This document shows, piece after piece, positions 17,463 through 25,546 of a DNA stretch of 36,453 bases. Source of the DNA: an archaeon (GTDB lineage Archaea; Nanobdellota; Nanobdellia; Pacearchaeales; GW2011-AR1); assembly GCA_018693315.1 (NCBI GenBank), contig JABHLR010000001.1, positions 1-36,453 on the forward strand, written 5' to 3'. Position 1 is the stretch's first letter. Every line of letters starts with the position of its first letter. Under the pieces are notes generated by a model that searched no databases, was not told where the DNA came from, and saw only the letters and a list, made by a program, of their open reading frames with translations. The position numbers were made by a program, and so were the translations under genes.

Positions 17463-18494
17463 GTGGTGGATGTTTTTGTTTTCATGGGTGGAGATGTAAT
17501 TGCTACTGTTACGATTGGCGGAGAAGGCGGCAGCAGTATGAGTATAGGGGATGAGAGTGATAGGGATTTAAAGAGGGAAATTAGTCCTAAGCTTAGGGTG
17601 CAGCAGGAGTTTGGACAATGTGTTACTCCGGGATATTTTTTGACTGATATTGTGACTAGTGATGGTCCGAGTGTTGTGATGTCGGATGGTACAGTGATGA
17701 GACGAGATAGCGACTTTCCGGGGCATTTTAGTGATGGAGTTGCGAAGGTTTTTGCGGAACAATCTGATGGAATTTATTTTCCCGGAAAGAAGGGGGAGCT
17801 GGGGCATTATAGGTTTTCGTTTGGAGATTTTATTGGAGCTGTTCGTAGGATTTGTTTGAGACAGGGGGGAGATTTGGAAGAGATGGCTATGGATGACGAG
17901 ATTTCTTTGAAGAATTTTAAGGGGATAATTTCTGAGTCTGAATTTATTGATGGAGACGTTAATCCTTTTGCGGCTAGGGATTTGTTTGGAGGAGGTAGTG
18001 TCGGAGGGGTTGTTGGGGACTTAAAGAGGGAGGCAGTTGGAAGGAGTGAGGAGCAGAATATGCATGATGCGAAGCTTCGGGTAGGGCTTAGCGGTTTTGG
18101 TTATAATCATTTTGGCGTTAGTGATAGGGCGCTTATTTCGAAGGAGTGGGTTTATGGATTAGATAAAGAATCTGTAGAACTGGGGGAGATAATGTCTTAT
18201 GTTGCAAGAGTTGATGCTAAATGGAGAGGGGACAGGGTTAATGCTAGTATAGATGCAGAGTGGGTTAAAAAGGACAAAAGTGATATTTATTTGAAGATGG
18301 TAAGTCCAAGGAACACCTTTAAATCTAATGAGAGGCTTGAGGAGCCAGTGATGGGTGTTGTTGAAATGTCTGATATTTATTTTGATGTTGCTAATAAATT
18401 TTATGGGGCGATTGGTTTGGCAAAAAAATTGGCGGAAGGCAGAGTTAAGGAGAAAAAGGAGAGGGTTATAATGGAATTGGGGCTAGAGGTCTAA
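17463..18494 (+). CDS. Hypothetical protein, up to 343 aa
   Basis: Long open frame on + strand between divergent SRP54 and convergent ftsY; no recognised family. Confidence 0.6.
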   Translation: MVDVFVFMGGDVIATVTIGGEGGSSMSIGDESDRDLKREISPKLRVQQEFGQCVTPGYFLTDIVTSDGPSVVMSDGTVMRRDSDFPGHFSDGVAKVFAEQSDGIYFPGKKGELGHYRFSFGDFIGAVRRICLRQGGDLEEMAMDDEISLKNFKGIISESEFIDGDVNPFAARDLFGGGSVGGVVGDLKREAVGRSEEQNMHDAKLRVGLSGFGYNHFGVSDRALISKEWVYGLDKESVELGEIMSYVARVDAKWRGDRVNASIDAEWVKKDKSDIYLKMVSPRNTFKSNERLEEPVMGVVEMSDIYFDVANKFYGAIGLAKKLAEGRVKEKKERVIMELGLEV

Positions 18495-18628
18495 TTTTTC
18501 AATCATTTTCTTTTTGTCGAAAATTTCTAAGTCTTTGTATTCTTGACCTGTGCCTAAAAATAGGATTGGTTTTTTTGTGATGTGTGAAACTGAGATTGCG
18601 GTTCCGCTCTCTTTCATCAACGTCGGCT
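18483..18628 (-). pseudogene. Duplicated, diverged 3' fragment of ftsY
   Basis: GTAISVSHITKKPILFLGTGQEYKDLEIFDKKK vs FtsY C-terminus GTAISVSSITKKPILFLGTGQEYKDLELFNKED. Homology runs back to KADVDE with a 1-nt frameshift, then stops at the hairpin insert. Confidence 0.85.
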
Positions 18629-18636
18629 TTGCTTTC

Positions 18637-18737
18637 TTTTTTATTTTAATTGAACAATCCTGCGTTAGAGAAATACTCGCGTACGCCTGTACGCCACGCA
18701 TTCCTCTGCCTTGACTTGTTCTAATTAAAATAAAAAA
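18637..18737. repeat. Inverted-repeat element between the ftsY fragment and intact ftsY
   Basis: Arms TTTTTTATTTTAATTGAACAA (18637-18657) and TTGTTCTAATTAAAATAAAAAA (18716-18737), one bulge; inner hairpin GCGTAC-GCCT-GTACGC (18679-18694) enclosed by TGCGT/ACGCA. Confidence 0.75.
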
Positions 18738-18742
18738 TATTT

Positions 18743-19840
18743 TTATTCTTCGAAGATTTTTTTGATTAGGTCTTCTTTATTGAATAGTTCTAAGTCTTTG
18801 TATTCTTGGCCGGTTCCGAGGAAGAGAATTGGTTTTTTTGTGATACTGGAAACTGATATTGCGGTTCCCCCTTTTTCGTCGACGTCGGCTTTGGACAAGA
18901 TTATTCCCGTTATGCTTATCGTGTCGTTGAAGGCTTTGGCTTGTTCGGTTGCGTCGTTGCCTGTTATTGATTCGCCTAGGAAAATTTTCATGTCGGGTTT
19001 ATTTACTCGGACTATTTTTTCTATTTCTTTCATTAGGGAATCTTTGTTTTGCATTCGTCCTGCTGTGTCGATTAAGACGACGTCGATTTTGTTTTTCTTT
19101 GCGTATAAGATTGCGTCGAAGCCGACTGCTGCTGGATCTGAGCCGTAGTCTTTTTTGATTATTGGGACTTTTAGTCTGTTTGCGTGAACTTCTAATTGTT
19201 GAATTGCTGCCGCTCGGAATGTGTCGGCGGCTGCGAGACAAACTGAGAGTTTATTTTTTTGTAAGTAATTTGCGACTTTTGCGATTGTTGTTGTTTTTCC
19301 TGAGCCGTTGATTCCTGCGAATAATATTACGAATGGTTTTTTTACTTCTAGGGATTCTTTGATTTCGCCTAGGAAGCTTGGGGGATTTATTAGGATTGAT
19401 TCGATTGAGTCTTTTAGTTCTGTCGCGAGGTCTACGTCTTTTAGGGATTTGTTGACTAGTTTTTCTTCTAGTGAGTCTTTGATTGATTCGACTGCTCCGT
19501 ATGCTACGTTGTTTTGTAATAGAATCATTTCGAGTTCTTCGAAGAGTTCGTTGAATTTTTCTTCTGTTAGTTTTTTTTGGAATTTTGAGAAGAAGCCTTT
19601 TTTTTTTACTGGAGCTTCAATTGTTTCTTCGAGAGATTGTTCTAGTTCATCTTTTGGTTCTTCTTTGATTTCTTCTTTTATAGATTTCTTCTTTGCTTTT
19701 TTAACTTCTTTCTCTAGCTTTTTTTCTATTTCTTTTTTTGGTGCTTTTACTTTTACTTTTTTTACAGGTTTCTCTATTCCAGGTTCTTCTTCGTTTTTTG
19801 TTACCCATTTTTTGAGCTTTGCCTTTAGTGAGCCGAACAT
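18743..19840 (-). CDS. ftsY: Signal recognition particle receptor FtsY
   Basis: FAGINGSGKTTTIAKVANYLQKNKLSVCLAAADTFRAAAIQQLEVHANRL, VLIDTAGRMQNKDSLMKEIEKI, acidic/basic N-terminal region. Confidence 0.96.
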   Translation of the reverse strand: MFGSLKAKLKKWVTKNEEEPGIEKPVKKVKVKAPKKEIEKKLEKEVKKAKKKSIKEEIKEEPKDELEQSLEETIEAPVKKKGFFSKFQKKLTEEKFNELFEELEMILLQNNVAYGAVESIKDSLEEKLVNKSLKDVDLATELKDSIESILINPPSFLGEIKESLEVKKPFVILFAGINGSGKTTTIAKVANYLQKNKLSVCLAAADTFRAAAIQQLEVHANRLKVPIIKKDYGSDPAAVGFDAILYAKKNKIDVVLIDTAGRMQNKDSLMKEIEKIVRVNKPDMKIFLGESITGNDATEQAKAFNDTISITGIILSKADVDEKGGTAISVSSITKKPILFLGTGQEYKDLELFNKEDLIKKIFEE

Positions 19841-19923
19841 GTTCTTTCGAGGGATTTTGGGATTAAGAACGTTTTGGTTTGGAGTATAATAATTGTTTTA
19901 AAGGGAAGAGGGGTCGTATTGTT

Positions 19924-20481
19924 ATGTTGACGTTTAGTGATATTTATGAGGCGATGAGGAAGGAGAAGTATTCGGAGAATTTGCAGATGTTGCCGAAGAA
20001 ATTTTTGGTTGAGGCGAGTGAGTATTTTTCAGAGAAGAAGGCTTTTTTGGCGAAGGAATCTGATATGTTTTCGGATATTGCGATTAAGAATAAGAAGAAA
20101 TTGGATAATGCGGTTTCGAGTTTTAGGGATTTGCTTAGGATTCGGAAGAAGAAGATTTTGAATTTGGCGTTTGTTGCGTCGCAGGTTGGGATTTCTAAGA
20201 AGGATTTTGAGAATTTGATGGCGTTTGAGAAGGATTTGTTTGAGGAGTTGGTAAAGTCACTTGAGAGGGCTGAGAAGAATCAGAATGCGGATATGTCAGG
20301 ATCAGTTAAGGATGAGAGGCGGCATAGACTTGTTAGATTTTTGGAGGATGTGCCAGAGTTTTTGGGAGTTGATGGAAATGATGTTGGTCCGTTTAAGAGC
20401 GGAGAGGTTGCGAATTTAGAGAGTGAGATTGTTGAGATACTTTCTAAGGATAAGAAGGTTGAGTTGATTGATGAGGATTAA
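19924..20481 (+). CDS. GINS complex subunit (Gins51-like)
   Basis: FLGVDGNDVGPFKSGEVANLESEIVEILSKDKKVELI matches the GINS B-domain style; ATG at 19924 preferred. Confidence 0.75.
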   Translation: MLTFSDIYEAMRKEKYSENLQMLPKKFLVEASEYFSEKKAFLAKESDMFSDIAIKNKKKLDNAVSSFRDLLRIRKKKILNLAFVASQVGISKKDFENLMAFEKDLFEELVKSLERAEKNQNADMSGSVKDERRHRLVRFLEDVPEFLGVDGNDVGPFKSGEVANLESEIVEILSKDKKVELIDED

Positions 20482-20733
20482 TTATTTGTAAATTCTGTTT
20501 TGTATAAAAAGAATTTCCCAAAGCATGCCTCCGATTATAGACATTATTGCTGAGAAATATAGTTTGAGTGTTATATAGGTTATTCCCAAGATAATCATTC
20601 CAGCGGATGATATGAATGTTGTTTGTGCTGATATTGAAGATTTTTTGTTCTTGAATCCATGTACGATTTGTGGAACTAGTGCATAGCTGAATGCCAAGAC
20701 ACATATTGTTATTATGACGTCTTGCCATACCAT
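20482..20733 (-). CDS. Small PQ-loop / SemiSWEET-like membrane protein
   Basis: VLAFSYALVPQIVHGFKNKKSSISAQTTFISSAGMIILGITYITL. Confidence 0.75.
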   Translation of the reverse strand: MVWQDVIITICVLAFSYALVPQIVHGFKNKKSSISAQTTFISSAGMIILGITYITLKLYFSAIMSIIGGMLWEILFIQNRIYK

Positions 20734-20846
20734 AAGCCTGCGAAGGGAGTCTTTTACTTAAACTTTACTCTAAAATTTTTCTAATTATTTTTTAAGAAAA
20801 ATTCGAGTAAAGTTCTCGCCCTCGACCGTCGAGTGTTTGACAATAA
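20734..20846. repeat. 18-bp copy of tRNA-Thr 3' end plus hairpin insert and decayed tRNA remnant
   Basis: AAGCCTGCGAAGGGAGTC at 20734-20751 and 20847-20864; hairpin AACTTTACTC…GAGTAAAGTT with inner AATTTTTCT…AGAAAAATT; then CCCTCGACCGTC, similar to the tRNA T arm/variable region CCCTCGACCCTC. Confidence 0.8.
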
Positions 20847-20847
20847 A

Positions 20848-20919
20848 AGCCTGCGAAGGGAGTCAAACCCTCGACCCTCTGTTTACAAGACAGATGCTCT
20901 ATCACTGAGCTACGCAGGC
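20848..20919 (-). tRNA. tRNA-Thr (anticodon TGT)
   Basis: GCCTGCG/CGCAGGC acceptor, anticodon arm TCTGT-CTTGTAA-ACAGA, T arm GAGGG-TTTGACT-CCCTT, residue 73 = T. Confidence 0.95.
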
Positions 20920-21013
20920 ACATAAATCAATTGGATAAGTGGTTTTTAAGTTTTGTGTGGTTGGATTTAATTGTAAACTAAAGACTTAAAAAGTAAAATT
21001 TCGAGTGATTAAC

Positions 21014-21223
21014 ATGCCAAGTAAAAATAAACCAAAGCGGCTTGATAGGAATAGATCCTGGAGAGTTGCGAGAAGGAAGCGAGAGAAGAAGGCTAGAGCT
21101 GAGGGTACTTCTAGAAATAGACAGCCGAGGCCGAAGACGAAGAAAGTTGCTGTAGAGAAGAAGGTAATTAAGGTTGAGAAGGCAGTTGAAAAGAAAGTAG
21201 TTAAGAAAATTAACAAAGAGTAG
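21014..21223 (+). CDS. Small, very basic Lys/Arg-rich protein
   Basis: MPSKNKPKRLDRNRSWRVARRKREKKARAEGTSRNRQPRPKTKK…; ATG 21014. Confidence 0.6.
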   Translation: MPSKNKPKRLDRNRSWRVARRKREKKARAEGTSRNRQPRPKTKKVAVEKKVIKVEKAVEKKVVKKINKE

Positions 21224-21272
21224 TTTTTGTTCTAAAGATTTTGTTTTGTGAATGTTGAATTAAAAAATAATT

Positions 21273-21965
21273 TTATTCGTTGTCTGATAGGCCTAATACC
21301 CCTGATACTTCTTCTTGGAGACTTTTTGAGAACTCTTCGATTGTCGCTAAGACTGCCTGTGCCATTTCTTCTGGCGGTTGTTCTTGGTCGCATGAAACAT
21401 GTTTTAGGATTCCTCGGTCTTCATAGAATTTGATTAATGGGGCTGTTTTTTCTTCATATGTTTTTAATCTGTTTTGGATTACTTCTGGTTCATCGTCCGG
21501 TCTTCTGATTATTTCACCTTGACACTTGTCACAAATTCCTTCTTCCTTTGGCCTCATGTCTCTCAAGTTGAAGATTTCCCCGCAATCTTTGCATGTTATT
21601 CTTGAAGATAATCTTTGGATTATTACTTCGTTTGGAACGTCTATATTTATTGCAGCATCTATGTCTGTGATTTTTGCTAACATTTCGGCTTGTGGAATTG
21701 TTCTTGGAAAGCCGTCTAAGATAAATCCGGCTTGACAGTCTTCCTCTTCGATTCTTTCCTTTAACATTTCTACAACTACTTCGTCGGGAACTAATTCGCC
21801 TCGTTCCATGTATCCCTTTGCTGTGTCCCCGATTTCTGTTCCGTTTTTGATGTTGTCTCTAAATAAATCTCCTGTAGAAATGTGCGGGATGTTACGCCTT
21901 GGTGAAACCTTTGATGCGCAAGTTCCTTTTCCTGACCCTGGTGCTCCTAAAAATATTTTTTTCAT
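21273..21965 (-). CDS. adk: Adenylate kinase
   Basis: MKKIFLGAPGSGKGTCASKVSPR…HISTGDLFRDNIKNGTEIGDTAKGYMERGELVPDEVV, FILDGFPRTIPQAEML, zinc-binding lid CKDCG…CDKCQGE. Confidence 0.97.
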   Translation of the reverse strand: MKKIFLGAPGSGKGTCASKVSPRRNIPHISTGDLFRDNIKNGTEIGDTAKGYMERGELVPDEVVVEMLKERIEEEDCQAGFILDGFPRTIPQAEMLAKITDIDAAINIDVPNEVIIQRLSSRITCKDCGEIFNLRDMRPKEEGICDKCQGEIIRRPDDEPEVIQNRLKTYEEKTAPLIKFYEDRGILKHVSCDQEQPPEEMAQAVLATIEEFSKSLQEEVSGVLGLSDNE

Positions 21966-21967
21966 GG

Positions 21968-22636
21968 TTAATTGGATTCTTGAACAGCTTCTTCCTTTTT
22001 AACCTTTGCGTCAGTTTTTTCAGTTTCTTCTTCTTGAATTTCTTCTTCTGCTAAATCGTCAGTAATCTCTTCTTTTTTAGTTTGTTCCATTGAAGCTTTT
22101 TCTAAATCGATTTTCTCAAGCTCTTTTGTTTCGAATATTCTGATGTCGCTGAAAGATAATGGGTATACTTTCTTTAGCTTTGGTAGCATTGTTTTTTGGA
22201 TTGTTCCGTCGAGGATTTCGTTATAAATTTCTAAATATTCTTTTTCTTTCATGTAATCTAGTAAAAATTCTCGTGCTACGTTTCGCAAGTTTCTTCGTAC
22301 TGCTCTGGAAACTTTTTTTCTTGTAATTAATAATGGTTTTACTGTAACTCGGACGTCGGAGCATCGTGCTTGGAATGAATCTTCTACGTAGTCAGTTCTT
22401 TTTCTCATCATTCTTCGAATGTAAGAAGTTGTAAGTTGTAGATCTTTTGGGATTGCGATTAGCTTTCCTTCCATGTTGAAAATTCTTAGTGTGATTGTTA
22501 ATCCTTTACCCCTTAATTTTCTTGTTAGATCTAGTTTGATTGTTTTGTTGTGTAGATTTTCTGGTGTTCCGAGAACTCGTGTTGTTTCTCCTAAGATTGG
22601 AATCTGCACGTCGATGTATTTTTTTCTTTCTGCCAT
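21968..22636 (-). CDS. rps3ae: Ribosomal protein S3Ae
   Basis: KKYIDVQIPILGETTRVLGTPENLHNKTIKLDLTRKLRGKGLTITLRI…RRMMRKRTDYVEDSF. Confidence 0.9.
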   Translation of the reverse strand: MAERKKYIDVQIPILGETTRVLGTPENLHNKTIKLDLTRKLRGKGLTITLRIFNMEGKLIAIPKDLQLTTSYIRRMMRKRTDYVEDSFQARCSDVRVTVKPLLITRKKVSRAVRRNLRNVAREFLLDYMKEKEYLEIYNEILDGTIQKTMLPKLKKVYPLSFSDIRIFETKELEKIDLEKASMEQTKKEEITDDLAEEEIQEEETEKTDAKVKKEEAVQESN

Positions 22637-22637
22637 T

Positions 22638-22940
22638 TTATTCGATTACTAGTTTTGATGTTCGCTTACCTTTCTTTTGGTCTTTGCCTTTCTTGCAGAC
22701 TGAGCAAGTGTAAACGACCGCTGTTTTTTTAGTTGTCTTTCTTTTTCCTTTTGCCTGGTTCTTCATACGAGAGAAACGTCCTTGGTTTCCGATTCCTCGG
22801 TTTAATCCTCGCAATTTTGCTCTTTGTTTTGCTCCTCTCTTTAGAGTTGAAGCCTTACCGCTACTTTGGGTTTTTACCTTTTGTTCTGTCTTCTTCTTAC
22901 AGAATGGACAGTATCGGTTTATCTTCTTTGGCATTTTCAT
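22638..22940 (-). CDS. rpl44e: Ribosomal protein L44e
   Basis: MPKKINRYCPFCKKKTEQKV…GNQGRFSRMKNQAKGKRKTTKKTAVVYTCSVCKK. Confidence 0.9.
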   Translation of the reverse strand: MKMPKKINRYCPFCKKKTEQKVKTQSSGKASTLKRGAKQRAKLRGLNRGIGNQGRFSRMKNQAKGKRKTTKKTAVVYTCSVCKKGKDQKKGKRTSKLVIE

Positions 22941-23019
22941 ATAATCTTGTGATTATTTTTGTTTTTAAGTGTTATGGTCTCGCAGTTAAAATTATAAATG
23001 TTGATATGATGTCTTATAT

Positions 23020-23295
23020 ATGAGAATTAGATTTAAGCGAGGGAGGCAGAGGAAGTTTTTGGATTTGGTTGTTGAGAAGTTGAGTTCTCCGTCGGTGCGT
23101 GGGATTTTGCAGTTTGGTTTGGAGATTCCTTATTCGACTCTGAAGAATTATTATAATGAGTCGAGGTTGTTGCCGGAGGAGTTGTTTGATGATCTTTGTG
23201 AGTTGGCGAGGATAGATAAGAAGGATTTGGATTTTGAGGTTGTTGATGATAATTGGGGCCGAGTTAAGGGCGGTAGGAAAAGTAAGAGAAAATGA
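23020..23295 (+). CDS. Small putative DNA-binding/HTH-like protein
   Basis: MRIRFKRGRQRKFLDLVVEKLSSPSVRGILQFGLEIPYSTLKNYYNESRLLPEELFDDLCELARI; basic tail GGRKSKRK. Confidence 0.6.
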   Translation: MRIRFKRGRQRKFLDLVVEKLSSPSVRGILQFGLEIPYSTLKNYYNESRLLPEELFDDLCELARIDKKDLDFEVVDDNWGRVKGGRKSKRK

Positions 23296-23346
23296 CCCTG
23301 CCGGCGCGCTTCGCAAGTACCCTTCGGGTTAATCGAACTAAGTTCT
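23291..23346. repeat. 12-bp copy of tRNA-Val 3' end interrupted by two small hairpins
   Basis: AATGACCCTGCC at 23291-23302 and 23347-23358; insert GGCGCGCTTCGCAAGTACCCTTCGGGTT; then AATCGAACTAAGTTCT resembling tRNA AATCGAACTTGGGTCT. Confidence 0.75.
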
Positions 23347-23348
23347 AA

Positions 23349-23419
23349 TGACCCTGCCAAGAATCGAACTTGGGTCTATACCAAGTCAAGGTATCGTTCT
23401 ACCATTAGACTACAGGGTC
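23349..23419 (-). tRNA. tRNA-Val (anticodon GAC)
   Basis: GACCCTG/CAGGGTC acceptor, anticodon arm ATACC-TTGACTT-GGTAT, T arm CCAAG-TTCGATT-CTTGG. Confidence 0.95.
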
Positions 23420-23465
23420 ATAAGATAGGGTTGTATTTGTGATTTTTAAAGGTTATTTAGGGGTT

Positions 23466-23497
23466 CTTAGTAAGTTAGTTACTTAGTAAGTTAGTTA
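23466..23497. repeat. Tandem repeat, 2 x 16 bp (CTTAGTAAGTTAGTTA)
   Basis: Direct reading; just upstream of a TATA-like sequence agttttataagtg. Confidence 0.85.
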
Positions 23498-23593
23498 GGA
23501 AGTTTTATAAGTGAAGCTTTCATTGTTTTTTGAATGAAGAGAGAAACTTTGGAAAAGTATCAGTCTTCATTCGTGCACAGGGAGTATGCAGAA

Positions 23594-23718
23594 TGAAGAA
23601 GTATTTACTTTTAGTTGAGGATGAAGAATTGTGGGCGAAGTTTAAGGCGAGTATACAAAAGGATATTAATAGTGAGATTATGGAATTAATTAAGGAGAAA
23701 GTGAAGAATGAAAAATAA
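23594..23718 (+). CDS. Small protein, about 41 aa
   Basis: ATG 23594 gives MKKYLLLVEDEELWAKFKASIQKDINSEIMELIKEKVKNEK; overlaps the next gene's start. Confidence 0.5.
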
Positions 23719-25546
23719 GGGGCAGGTGACGATTTTTATAATATTGGCGGTGGTTATAGTTGGAGGAGTGATTGCTTATTTTGCTTTGAGGGATGGATTC
23801 GGAACTAGTATTCCCGAGGACATGAGGCCGGTTTATGACTATTATCTTTCGTGCTTGGAGGAGACAACGGCGCAGGGTATTGCTTTGATGGGGGAGCAAG
23901 GTGGCTATATTGAGGCGCCTGAATTTGAGGCAGGATCTGCTTACATTCCGTTTTCTTCACAGTTAGATTTTTTTGGACAAGGGGTTCCGTATTGGATGTA
24001 TGTTTCTGGTAATAATGTTTTGAAAGAGAGTGTCCCGACTAAAAATGAAATGGAGAGACAGTTGGCTAGTTATGTTAGTGAGCGATTAGTTGATTGTGAT
24101 TTTGGTGATTTTGAATTGAGTGGTTATGACGTTTATATTGAAGAAGGAGATGCTACTGCCGAAATTAATGAGTTGAGTGTTGACGTCGCTGTTGGGAATA
24201 GGATGACGATTTATAAGGATGATAATTCTGTTTTGGTTAACGATCACGATCTTTCTGTTAGTAGTAAGTTGGGGAAGTTTTATGACATGGCGGTTAGTGT
24301 TTATGACAGTGAGAAGTCGGATATGTTTTTGGAAAAATATGCCTTGGATGTTATGAGATTATATGCTCCTGTTGATGGTGTTGAGTTGAGTTGTGCTCCG
24401 AAGTTCTTTATTGATTCTGAGATTAGGGAAAACTTGACGAGAGGCCTTGAGATTAATATGAATTCGATTAAGCTTAAGGGGGATTATTATAATTTAGCGT
24501 CGGCGGATAGTGAATATTTTGTGAGGGATGTTGGGTTTGATGTTGATGAAAGTGTGAATGTTATGTACAATCCTGCTTGGCCAACTAGGATTGAGATTTA
24601 TGGGGATAGAGTTGCTAAGCCGGTTGGGACTCAAGCTGGTTTGTCTGCTCTTGGTTTTTGTTATGTGCCTTATCATTTGGTTTATGATATTAGTTTTCCT
24701 GTGATGATCCAGTTTTTTGATAATGAAGAATTGTTTCAGTTTCCTGTTAGTGTTATTGTAGATAATAGTCAGCCTCGGGAAGCTTTGCCTGCTACGTTTG
24801 GTGATGTGGATTTGGATGATGAGGTTTGTAAGTATGAGAATGCAGAAGTCAGTGTTAATACTTATGATAGTGAGTTGAATCCTGTTGAGGCTAGGTTGCA
24901 GTTTAAGTGTCTTGGTTCGATTTGTGAGATTGGAGGTACTGAGTTCGATGGGGATTCTGCTGTTTTCAGCGGCTCTGCCCCACAGTGTGTCAATGGATTT
25001 ATCGTTGCTAGTGCTGAGGGTTATGCTCAGGCGAAGTACCAGATTTCTACTAATAGCGAGAGTTCTGCAAATATTGTTTTGAAAAAGAAATATGATGTTA
25101 AGTTAGACTTGGGTGAGATTGGCGGGACTGCTGTTGTGAGTTTTACTGGAGAGGATCATTCCACTACGGTTATGTATCCGGAGGCAGATAGCGTTACGTT
25201 GGTTGAGGGGGAATATAATGTTAGTGTTTATGTTTATCAGAATTCGACCTTGACTTTTGTTGGTTCGAGTGAGAAGATGTGTGTTGATGTTCCGGTTAGT
25301 GGAGTTGGTGGTTTGCTTGGTGTCGAAGAGGAGAAGTGTTATGATGTTAATGTGCCTGGCTTTGATGTTGATATGGCTGTTATCGGTGGTGGGAAGTCTA
25401 GTGAGTATATTGCTGAGAGTGCGTTGGCTGATTCTGAAAAATTAAATTTGAATGTGCCGTTGTTCGACGTGCCTAGTTCTCTTGATGAGTTGCAGAGTAA
25501 CTATGTTTTGGTCGAAGACTCGATGGTGCTTGTGGAGTTTGTATGA
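23708..25546 (+). CDS. Exported/pilin-like N-terminus protein, 612 aa, surface-associated
   Basis: MKNKGQVTIFIILAVVIVGGVIAYFAL signal/TM segment; extracellular-style Cys and Thr/Ser-rich body; overlaps the downstream giant ORF. Confidence 0.85.
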   Translation: MKNKGQVTIFIILAVVIVGGVIAYFALRDGFGTSIPEDMRPVYDYYLSCLEETTAQGIALMGEQGGYIEAPEFEAGSAYIPFSSQLDFFGQGVPYWMYVSGNNVLKESVPTKNEMERQLASYVSERLVDCDFGDFELSGYDVYIEEGDATAEINELSVDVAVGNRMTIYKDDNSVLVNDHDLSVSSKLGKFYDMAVSVYDSEKSDMFLEKYALDVMRLYAPVDGVELSCAPKFFIDSEIRENLTRGLEINMNSIKLKGDYYNLASADSEYFVRDVGFDVDESVNVMYNPAWPTRIEIYGDRVAKPVGTQAGLSALGFCYVPYHLVYDISFPVMIQFFDNEELFQFPVSVIVDNSQPREALPATFGDVDLDDEVCKYENAEVSVNTYDSELNPVEARLQFKCLGSICEIGGTEFDGDSAVFSGSAPQCVNGFIVASAEGYAQAKYQISTNSESSANIVLKKKYDVKLDLGEIGGTAVVSFTGEDHSTTVMYPEADSVTLVEGEYNVSVYVYQNSTLTFVGSSEKMCVDVPVSGVGGLLGVEEEKCYDVNVPGFDVDMAVIGGGKSSEYIAESALADSEKLNLNVPLFDVPSSLDELQSNYVLVEDSMVLVEFV

